A stretch of 64,000 bases of DNA, taken from NCBI GenBank assembly GCA_052389915.1, contig JBQTHL010000015.1:80830-144829 (forward strand). Reading direction: 5' to 3'. The position numbers and the translations under genes were made by a program. The notes under the pieces are model-generated. The model worked only from the letters and a program-made list of their open reading frames with translations, had not been told where the DNA came from and did no database searches. The DNA comes from Panacagrimonas sp052389915 (GTDB lineage Bacteria > Pseudomonadota > Gammaproteobacteria > Nevskiales > Nevskiaceae). Position 1 is the stretch's first letter; the number at the start of each line of letters is the position of its first letter. Positions 1 to 5,932 of the stretch are shown in pieces.

Positions 1-20
1 GGGCAGGCATTCCGGACCGA

Positions 21-341
21 TCAGATCTGTCGCGCCGGAACTCGCAACACCAGGCCATCCAGATCCGGATTCGAGAGCAACTGGCAGGCCAGGCGGCTAT
101 TGGGCTTCGGATCGAGCGCGCATTCGAGCGTCATCCGCTCATCGGCACTCGCGTTGGGCAAACACACCGACGAGACGGAATCGACGTACACGTGGCAGGT
201 GGCGCAGCTACAGCAGCCACCACAGTCGCCCAGGATTCCGGCGATGCCGCCATCGATCGCCGCTTGCATCAGGTTCGCTCCGTCAACCGCGTCGATCCCA
301 CGACGAGTGCCATCGGGTTCCAAGAAGATGATGCGGGTCAT
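21..341 (-). CDS. 2Fe-2S ferredoxin (vertebrate/ISC type)
   Basis: A 106-residue soluble electron carrier. Cys40, Cys46, Cys49 and Cys86 fit the C-x5-C-x2-C...C ligand pattern of adrenodoxin/putidaredoxin-type ferredoxins; further cysteines at 43 and 44 are not needed for the cluster. I chose the ATG at 341 because homology begins at MTRIIF; the longer reading frame adds 19 unrelated residues. It lies 46 bp downstream of prpF on the same strand and may share its transcript. The redox partner cannot be told from sequence. It could serve a P450 or dioxygenase outside the window, or Fe-S supply to AcnD. Confidence 0.85.
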   Translation of the reverse strand: MTRIIFLEPDGTRRGIDAVDGANLMQAAIDGGIAGILGDCGGCCSCATCHVYVDSVSSVCLPNASADERMTLECALDPKPNSRLACQLLSNPDLDGLVLRVPARQI

Positions 342-387
342 ATCGGGGATCGCTTTCGAGCACAGGTCTGCGTGCTCGTGAACCGGC

Positions 388-1581
388 TCAGAACGCATCG
401 CCCGGCACGCGCACCCAGCCTTCCATCAGCACGCGCGCGCTGCGGCTCATGATGGCCTTCTTCACCACCCACTGGCCGTTCTCCTGCGTGGCCTGCGCGC
501 CGACTCTCAAGGTGCCGGAGGGATGACCGAAGCGCACCGCCTCACGCGCAATGCCGCCGGCCGCGAGATTCACCAAGGTGCCGGGAATCGCCGCCGCCGT
601 GCCGATGGCCACGGCCGCCGTACCCATCATCGCGTGATGCAGCTTGCCCATGGAGAGCGCGCGCACGTTGAGGTCGATTTCGCCCGCCTTGATCTGCTTT
701 CCGCTGGACGAGATGTAGTCCGTCGGCGGCGCCACGAACGCGACTTTCGGCGTGTGCTGGCGCTTGGCCGCCTCCGACACGCCCTTGATCAGGCCCATGC
801 GCAGCGCACCGTAAGCGCGGATCGTCTCGAACCTGGCGAGTGCTTCAGGCTTGGTGTTGATGGCCTCGCGCAGTTCGGTGCCGGTGTAGCCGATCTCGGC
901 CGCGTTCACGAACACGGTCGGGATGCCGGCGTTGATCATCGTCGCCTTGAGCGTGCCGATGCCCGGTACCACGAGGTCATCGACGAGATTCCCCGTGGGA
1001 AACATCGAGCCGCCGCCATCACCATCGCCTTCATCGGCCGGATCGAGGAATTCGATCTGCACTTCGGCCGCCGGAAAGGTCACGCCGTCGAGTTCGAAGT
1101 CGCCGGTCTCCTGCACCTGGCCGTTGGTGATGGGCACGTGCGCGATGATCGTCTTGGCAATCTGCACCTGCCAGATGCGCACCGTGCAGATGCCGTTCTG
1201 CGGAACACGCGCCGGATCCACAATCCCGTTGCTGATTGCGAACGAGCCCACGGCGGCGGTGAGATTGCCGCAGTTGCCCGACCAATCGACGAAGGCTTTG
1301 TCGATCGACACCTGACCGAACATGTAGTCCACGTCGTGATCCGCCTTGCTGCTCTTGGCGAGGATCACGGTCTTGGAGGTGGAGGATGTGGCGCCGCCCA
1401 TGCCATCGATCTGTGCGCCATAGGGATCGGGCGAGCCGATCACGCGCAGCAGCAGCTTGTCGCGCGCCTCGCCCGCGACCTGGCAACGTGCGGGCAGGTC
1501 GGTGAGCTTGAAGAACACGCCCTTGCTGGTGCCACCGCGGACGTAGGTGGCGGGGATTTTGATTTGCGGGACGTGGCTCAT
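388..1581 (-). CDS. prpF: PrpF, 2-methylaconitate cis-trans isomerase
   Basis: A 397-residue cytosolic protein of the PrpF family (diaminopimelate-epimerase fold). It isomerises the trans-2-methylaconitate made by AcnD to the cis form, so that aconitase can complete the 2-methylcitrate cycle. The N-terminus (MSHVPQIKIPATYVRGGTSK) and the GNCGN segment near residue 100 are typical of the family. The ATG at 1581 is preferred over one three codons upstream because family members start MSHVPQ. It is the only prp gene not directly next to the others: acnD ends about 4.3 kb away, with accessory genes between. A DUF559 gene stops just upstream. Confidence 0.95.
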   Translation of the reverse strand: MSHVPQIKIPATYVRGGTSKGVFFKLTDLPARCQVAGEARDKLLLRVIGSPDPYGAQIDGMGGATSSTSKTVILAKSSKADHDVDYMFGQVSIDKAFVDWSGNCGNLTAAVGSFAISNGIVDPARVPQNGICTVRIWQVQIAKTIIAHVPITNGQVQETGDFELDGVTFPAAEVQIEFLDPADEGDGDGGGSMFPTGNLVDDLVVPGIGTLKATMINAGIPTVFVNAAEIGYTGTELREAINTKPEALARFETIRAYGALRMGLIKGVSEAAKRQHTPKVAFVAPPTDYISSSGKQIKAGEIDLNVRALSMGKLHHAMMGTAAVAIGTAAAIPGTLVNLAAGGIAREAVRFGHPSGTLRVGAQATQENGQWVVKKAIMSRSARVLMEGWVRVPGDAF

Positions 1582-1586
1582 CGGTG

Positions 1587-2003
1587 TCATCCAGTAGTTG
1601 AACGCATTGCACCCCTCTCCCCTTGCGGGAGAGGGGCCGGGGGAGAGGGGGAGTTGACGGGAGGCCTCTCGCCATCAGCAACCACCTCCCAAATCGCAGC
1701 CAGCACCGCGTCCGTGTCCTTCAAGATATCCGTGTTCCAGAATCGCATCACCTTGAACCCTTCGCCTACCAGCCAAGCATCGCGTTCCCGGTCATGCGCA
1801 TTGTCATTGTGCTGCCCGCCATCCGCCTCAACGATCACGCGCGCCCCGAAGTGCACGAAGTCCACCACGTAGGGCCCGATGGGCTGCTGACGGCGGAACT
1901 TCTGTCCATCGAGCCGATGGGCCCGCAGATGCCGCCACAACAGGCTTTCGGCATCCGTCATGTTCTGGCGGAGAGATTTGGCGAATTGTTGTTGGTGCGT
2001 CAC
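1587..2003 (-). CDS. DUF559 endonuclease-like protein
   Basis: A 138-residue protein with the DUF559 (Vsr-like, PD-(D/E)XK) core: DAESLLW helix, FRRQQPIGPYVVDF strand and VIVEADGGQH with the acidic catalytic positions. The family is predicted to cut or nick DNA; no substrate is established. Its last ~20 residues (SPPAPLPQGERG) are translated from the palindromic C-rich repeat at 1612-1651, and a second repeat cluster starts a few bases upstream of its start codon. The gene is thus bracketed by the same repeat family. It ends 5 bp before prpF. Function in this strain is unknown. Confidence 0.8.
   Translation of the reverse strand: MTHQQQFAKSLRQNMTDAESLLWRHLRAHRLDGQKFRRQQPIGPYVVDFVHFGARVIVEADGGQHNDNAHDRERDAWLVGEGFKVMRFWNTDILKDTDAVLAAIWEVVADGERPPVNSPSPPAPLPQGERGAMRSTTG
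1612..1651. repeat. C-rich palindromic repeat (CCCTCTCCC family), copy 1
   Basis: Near-palindrome of the form CCCTCTCC-CCTTGCGG-GAGAGGGGCCGGGGGAGAGGG. It is read as the C-terminus of the DUF559 protein. Related copies lie at 2011-2181 and 8551-8647. Confidence 0.85.
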
Positions 2004-2010
2004 GTCAACG

Positions 2011-2181
2011 TCCCTCCTCTCCCCCGATGGGGATTTTGGGAGTGCAACAAGGGCACTCCAAAAATCCCCATCGCCTCTCCCGCGAGGGGAGAGGGGCTTA
2101 CGCGATATCTCAAACGCCTGCGCATGACCGGCCTTTCTCCCCTCCCCCCTAGCGGGGGAGGGGCCGGGGGAGAGGGGGGAC
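2011..2181. repeat. C-rich palindromic repeat cluster, copy 2, with long hairpin
   Basis: The cluster lies between the DUF559 start and the SRPBCC stop. It contains a near-perfect hairpin at 2025-2073 (arms CGATGGGGATTTT.GGAGTGC, loop ACAAG) followed by two CTCTCCC/GGGAGAG palindromes (about 2074-2096 and 2138-2178). The hairpin core GGGAGTGCAACAAGGGCACT recurs inverted at 46148-46170. Confidence 0.8.
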
Positions 2182-2182
2182 G

Positions 2183-2632
2183 TTACCCCTCATCCCGAAT
2201 CTGCGGTTCGACCACATGAGCCAGCAGCGTCAGCGACTCCTGCCAGCCGAGATAGCAGAACTCGACCGGGATGACATCCGGGATGCCCTCCTGCACCACG
2301 CTCAACTCGGTGCCGCAGGCCACCGCCTTGAACTCGACCGTGATCTCCATCTGTCCCGGCAGGTTCGGGTCGTCGAACACGTCGTTGTAGCGAATACGCT
2401 CGTGCGGCGTCAGCTCGAGGTAGGTGCCGCCAAAGCTGCGGCTGCCGCCTGTGCCGAAGTTGGTGAAGGACATCCTGTGCACGCCGCCGACGCGAACATC
2501 GTTCTCGTGCACCGTACCGGTGAAGCCGTGCGGCGGCAGCCATTTGCACCTCGCCGCCGAATCCAGGAAGGCGCGGTAGACGCGCTCGGGCGGGGCCTTG
2601 AGAACGCGGTGAAGTCGGACGGTGCCGGGCAT
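2183..2632 (-). CDS. SRPBCC (AHSA1-like) domain protein
   Basis: A 149-residue START/Bet v1-fold protein. The opening (VRLHRVLKAPPERVYRAFLD...WLPPHGF) and the FGGTYLELTPHERIRY segment are typical of the AHSA1/polyketide_cyc2 group, which forms a hydrophobic ligand pocket. The ligand is unknown. The ATG at 2632 is preceded by GGAG at good spacing; the longer frame is not homologous. It follows the rhodanese gene by 20 bp on the same strand, so the two are probably cotranscribed. Confidence 0.85.
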   Translation of the reverse strand: MPGTVRLHRVLKAPPERVYRAFLDSAARCKWLPPHGFTGTVHENDVRVGGVHRMSFTNFGTGGSRSFGGTYLELTPHERIRYNDVFDDPNLPGQMEITVEFKAVACGTELSVVQEGIPDVIPVEFCYLGWQESLTLLAHVVEPQIRDEG

Positions 2633-2652
2633 GGAATTTCTCCGGTTTGGGT

Positions 2653-3060
2653 TCAGGTCTTGTGCTTGGGTTGATACGGGACGATCTCGCCGCCGCCCTG
2701 CTTCCAGGCGCCGAAACCTCCCGCGACATGGCAGACCTTGGACAGCCCCATGTCCTGCAGGGTTGCCGTGGACAGCGCGGACCGCAGACCGCCCGCGCAA
2801 TACAGCACGAAGGTCTTGTCCTCGCCGAAGACCGGCTTGTAGTACGGACTCTCCGGATCCACCCAGAACTCGAGCATGCCGCGCGGCGCGTGGAAGGCAC
2901 CGGGAATCATGCCCTCGCGTTCCAGCTCCCGCGGATCGCGGATGTCGACGAAGACCACGTCCGTCTGGCCGAGCTTCATCTTCGCCTCGTCGAGGCTCAG
3001 CGTCTGAATCCGCTCGTTGGCGGCGGCGACGAGTTGCTTGATTCCGACTTTCAGCGGCAT
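2653..3060 (-). CDS. Rhodanese-like domain protein
   Basis: A 135-residue single-domain rhodanese. The active loop CAGGLRS gives catalytic Cys88, and the VVFVDIRDPRELEREGMIPGAFHAPRG segment is the usual CH2A/CH2B region. Such proteins carry persulfide sulfur or act in sulfur transfer and cyanide detoxification; the acceptor is unknown. The start at 3060 has an upstream GGAG. It pairs with the SRPBCC gene downstream. Its upstream side is filled with GC-rich palindromic repeats rather than a gene. Confidence 0.9.
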   Translation of the reverse strand: MPLKVGIKQLVAAANERIQTLSLDEAKMKLGQTDVVFVDIRDPRELEREGMIPGAFHAPRGMLEFWVDPESPYYKPVFGEDKTFVLYCAGGLRSALSTATLQDMGLSKVCHVAGGFGAWKQGGGEIVPYQPKHKT

Positions 3061-3120
3061 GACGGTCTCCGTTTTGCCCGCTTCAGGTTGCCGGCGGTTT
3101 CGCGGCACAGCTCGTAACTT

Positions 3121-3209
3121 GTAGGGCGGGTTAGACGCGGCTTCTTGCGTCGTAACCCGCCGATTCCGCGGAAGGCGGGTTACGCGATGAAACCGCTAAC
3201 CCGCCCTAC
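3121..3209. repeat. GGGCGGGTTA palindromic repeat, copy 1
   Basis: An ~89 bp element with ends GTAGGGCGGGTTA and TAACCCGCCCTAC and an inner AACCCGCC..GGCGGGTT inverted pair, able to fold into a clover-like structure. Further copies lie at 3291-3376 and 3874-3961. The 3061-3395 gap holds only this and copy 2; no gene is seen. Confidence 0.9.
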
Positions 3210-3290
3210 TGCACTAACAGTCTCAGGGCGGGAGCAGGCTCCCCGCCTCGTCGTGTACCCGTCGCGTCTCAGGTACGGCTACAAGATACA

Positions 3291-3376
3291 AGGGCGGGTT
3301 AGCCGTGCGGTTTGCGGCGTAACCCGCCGGTTTCGCGGAAGGCGGGTTACGCGATGAAGCCGCCAACCCGTCCTAC
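3291..3376. repeat. GGGCGGGTTA palindromic repeat, copy 2
   Basis: Same family as 3121-3209, with several substitutions in the outer arm (AACCCGTCCTAC at the right end). It lies directly downstream of the Rap1a-like gene. Confidence 0.85.
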
Positions 3377-3395
3377 TGCACTACTCGCTTGTCAA

Positions 3396-3773
3396 TCATC
3401 TGCATGGGAATGCATCGCGAACAGCATTCATCGCAAGCTGTGCAGCGGCTAGATGCAGATATTCTGGGTTTTCTTCAAGCCACTTAACGGTTATGCGCAC
3501 AACCTGCCCGACTGTAGCCTCATCTGGTAAGCATGCATCCAGAGTCGGCGGTCTTGCCGACGCAGGTAGCGTCGCGATGTAACTGAACACCGTCATGATC
3601 GCTGCGATGGTACCGAGGCACTCGCCCTGCTCTAAACTGTTACTACGCTTTTCGTTATTAAGAACCGAATTGCAGCCACGAAGCACCGTGCTGCCGCTGA
3701 TTGCAACCTCTGCATTGGCAAGGTTTGCGACTAACAACATCGCGGTACTCAGGAATGCTGCTCGCAATCTCAT
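3396..3773 (-). CDS. Rap1a/Tai-family immunity-like secreted protein
   Basis: A 125-residue protein with a Sec signal peptide (cleavage near ANA-EV, residue 21) and a mature domain resembling Rap1a/Tai immunity proteins. It has a SGSTVLRGC motif, ECLGTIAAIM, DACLPDEATVGQVVRI and a closing AFPC; the four cysteines could form two disulfides. Family members neutralise periplasmic type VI amidase effectors. No effector gene lies nearby, so it may be an orphan immunity gene or have another role. Its base composition is less GC-rich than that of the metabolic genes, suggesting acquisition. Repeats flank it on both sides. Confidence 0.75.
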   Translation of the reverse strand: MRLRAAFLSTAMLLVANLANAEVAISGSTVLRGCNSVLNNEKRSNSLEQGECLGTIAAIMTVFSYIATLPASARPPTLDACLPDEATVGQVVRITVKWLEENPEYLHLAAAQLAMNAVRDAFPCR

Positions 3774-3873
3774 TTCGTTTATCTTCTATTCAGCGTATCG
3801 AGACGTCGGCTAGGACGCAGGACTGGGGGTCGTTTGACTGGGGATCGAACTGTCATGATTGTCGTAGAAATCC

Positions 3874-3961
3874 TAGGGCGGGTTAGACGCGGCTGTTTGC
3901 GTCGTAACCCGCCGATTCCGCGGAAGGCGGGTTACGCGATGAAGCCGCTAACCCGCCCTAC
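3874..3961. repeat. GGGCGGGTTA palindromic repeat, copy 3
   Basis: Nearly identical to copy 1 (3121-3209), upstream of the Rap1a-like gene. Together with the repeat at 3982-4059 it fills the 3774-4075 gap. Confidence 0.9.
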
Positions 3962-3981
3962 TGCGCTGCGGTCCCTCGGAC

Positions 3982-4059
3982 GTAGGGTGGGCAAGCAGCT
4001 TCATCGTTTGCCCACGCGGGCCGGTGAAACCGTGGGCAGATGAAGCCTGCCCACCCTAC
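3982..4059. repeat. GTAGGGTGGGC palindromic repeat
   Basis: An element of ~78 bp with ends GTAGGGTGGGCA and TGCCCACCCTAC and an inner TTTGCCCACG..CGTGGGCAGA pair. It is a family distinct from the GGGCGGGTTA repeat beside it and abuts the 3' end of the SIR2-like gene. Confidence 0.85.
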
Positions 4060-4075
4060 GGTTCCTAATTTACCA

Positions 4076-5050
4076 TCAACCATCTCCATACCAGTCCTGG
4101 AACTCCAAGATGCTCGCTCGACGAACGAGGGTGATCTCGCGCGCCAAAACGCTGCTCCAGTAGTTGACGCGCTGTTCCTGTTCGCCAGCACCGTCCCATT
4201 CGACGATTCGAACTGGCACGCGCGAAGCGTTATGCAACAATGAATTCAGATGCTCGTCATCACCGCCGTAACCAACCACTACGATTTCTGCGGACTCCGA
4301 GATCGCCTCTGCCAACTTGCGCCAGTAGGCTGTTAGGAGTTCGGAAGCACTAATGACGGTTGGTTTATGTTTGAAATGAGTCAGAACAATGTGTGAACTC
4401 ACCACGTCATCTTTTTCAGCCAATTCGCACTGGTGGAGCTTCAAGACATTGTCGTTTCTGTCGACGAACAAGGGCGACCCGTGCAGGTGTAAGTAGTACC
4501 CGAAGGTGCGTCCGAATTTTCTTTCGAGATTTTCGGCCTTGAAGCCTGAGTTATGAAATCCATCAACGAGGGCACCGCTATAACCCTTAAGGACCTCTCT
4601 CTCGATAAGCGGCTGATACAACAAATTGTCGTAATTGAGGGTCGCTACGTGGGAGTTAGTGTCTAGCAGGAAGTTCGCCAACGCCCCGACAAACTCCCCT
4701 GGCAACGCTCCTTCGTATTTATGAAACTGGAGCGCGACCTGATAAATGAATTTCCGCACCGCCACAGGAAATGCTTGGCCTTCCTCACTGAGCCAGTGAA
4801 TGCGCGAACCTCCGAGCCCGCTCAAAAATTCACTGGCCGACAATGCGAGCTGAAGAACATCAAGGTCGTTCTCTCCGTGTGGCCTGTCATTATTGTCTTG
4901 CGGCAGGCAATCGCAAATAAGTTTCTTACTCGCATCGTCCAGCAAATCCCCACTATCCCAAACGTTCCCAATTGAGCGATCTAAGGGAAAAAAGTCTTGG
5001 TCCAACGCCATCCCGAGGCCATTGCCGAAGATTAGGATTTTCCTCGTCAT
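4076..5050 (-). CDS. SIR2-like domain protein (putative NAD-binding defense-type protein)
   Basis: A 324-residue protein with the landmarks of prokaryotic SIR2-like domains (SIR2_2/DUF4917 type): glycine loop GNGLG at 9-13, TLNYDN at 137-142 (Asn position used for NAD hydrolysis), LHLHGS at 187-192 (candidate catalytic His) and VVVGYGGDDE at 257-266. Relatives act as NADases in several antiphage systems, usually with a partner domain or gene. Here the SIR2 domain stands alone, with no TPR, helicase or Argonaute partner. The gene is clearly more AT-rich than its neighbours, a sign of recent transfer. The ATG at 5050 is preferred to an upstream TTG; no clear ribosome-binding site precedes it. 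Activity and defense role are inference. Confidence 0.75.
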   Translation of the reverse strand: MTRKILIFGNGLGMALDQDFFPLDRSIGNVWDSGDLLDDASKKLICDCLPQDNNDRPHGENDLDVLQLALSASEFLSGLGGSRIHWLSEEGQAFPVAVRKFIYQVALQFHKYEGALPGEFVGALANFLLDTNSHVATLNYDNLLYQPLIEREVLKGYSGALVDGFHNSGFKAENLERKFGRTFGYYLHLHGSPLFVDRNDNVLKLHQCELAEKDDVVSSHIVLTHFKHKPTVISASELLTAYWRKLAEAISESAEIVVVGYGGDDEHLNSLLHNASRVPVRIVEWDGAGEQEQRVNYWSSVLAREITLVRRASILEFQDWYGDG

Positions 5051-5075
5051 GATTGGAATCAAAACTCAAATCCGA

Positions 5076-5378
5076 TCAAGCAGCCTTCGTCGAAGCTAGA
5101 AAATCCATCACAAACCGCTGCAGCACGCCACCCGCCTGGTACATCAACACTTCCTCATCCGAGTCCAGCCGGCAAGTCATCGGCACTTCGAGCTTCTCGC
5201 CGTTTCTGCGCGTGATCACCAGATTCAGCGTGGTACGCGGCGCGAGCTTGCCGGTGACGGTAGGTCTCGGTGGCATCGATGCCGAGGGTCAGGCGCGTGG
5301 TGCCCGGCTTGAACTCCAGCGGCAGCACGCCCATGCCGATGAGGTTGGTGCGGTGGATGCGCTCGAAGCTCTCGGCGG
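5076..5378 (-). pseudogene. Decayed duplicate of the acnD 3' end
   Basis: This ~303 bp stretch aligns throughout with the last ~307 bp of acnD (5933-6239). It encodes diverged versions of FERIHRTNLIGMGVLPLEFK and, in another frame, of LDSDEEVLxYxAGGVLQRF. A 2 bp deletion near 5258 breaks the frame, and the stop at 5076-5078 matches the real acnD stop. It begins right at the toxin stop codon. By eye the copies differ at roughly one position in eight, so the duplication is not recent. It has no start codon and cannot make a functional enzyme. Confidence 0.9.
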
Positions 5379-5380
5379 TC

Positions 5381-5677
5381 TTAGTCGCCGACGTTCTGTG
5401 ACCAGGAGCCGGGCTTGCGCCGGTGATGGAAGAACGACACCACGAGAAGCTCGGTTTCGGAGGGATGGTAAATGACCGAATACGGGAACTTGCGGGTGAT
5501 GACATGGCGAAATTCACCCTCGATGCACGGGAACGCCAGAGGCATGCGTAATGCGCGTGCAACGGCAGCGTCTGCTGCGCGCGCGAACTCGAAGCCCAAG
5601 CCGGGCGAACGCTGCTCATACCAAGCTTGACCCTCCAGAAGCTCTACCTGAGCTTCCGGCCGGACCAGTAGCTGCAT
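5381..5677 (-). CDS. RelE/ParE-family toxin
   Basis: A 98-residue protein of the RelE/ParE fold: N-terminal VRPEAQVELLEGQAWYE helix, then FRHVITRKFPYSVIYHPSETELLVVSFFHHRRKP, the usual terminal strands and basic residues. RelE members cut mRNA in the ribosome; ParE members poison gyrase, and the sequence alone does not decide which. The start overlaps the antitoxin stop by one base (TGATG), giving translational coupling. The gene ends exactly where the acnD remnant begins. It reads in the same direction as the prp genes. Confidence 0.85.
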   Translation of the reverse strand: MQLLVRPEAQVELLEGQAWYEQRSPGLGFEFARAADAAVARALRMPLAFPCIEGEFRHVITRKFPYSVIYHPSETELLVVSFFHHRRKPGSWSQNVGD

Positions 5678-5901
5678 CAGGCTTGGCCCTTGAACAGGTT
5701 TGCACGAACCTGTTCCCAGGGAATGCTTGAAGAGGGGTCGGCGCCGTGCGCGGCCAGTCGGCGATGCAGCTCAGTGCGCTGTGCAGGAGACAAGACAACC
5801 GAGCCCCCCGTTTCTTCCGCGATGCTGTCCCAAATATCCTCGACCAGCTCGATGCGCTCGGAGATCGGAAGGGAACGGAAGTTCGCGGCGAGTGTGTTCA
5901 T
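5677..5901 (-). CDS. Addiction-module antitoxin (RelB-like)
   Basis: A 74-residue antitoxin of the short putative addiction-module component family: MNTLAANFRSLPISERIELVEDIWDSIAEE followed by LSPAQRTELHRRLAAH. The C-terminal part would cap the toxin. The ATG at 5901 is where homology starts; the longer frame runs back into acnD. It lies 31 bp downstream of the acnD stop, so acnD transcripts could read into it. It precedes and overlaps the toxin gene, the usual order. Confidence 0.85.
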   Translation of the reverse strand: MNTLAANFRSLPISERIELVEDIWDSIAEETGGSVVLSPAQRTELHRRLAAHGADPSSSIPWEQVRANLFKGQA

Positions 5902-5932
5902 GGGGCAAGAATACACCGGGGGCCAAGACCCA

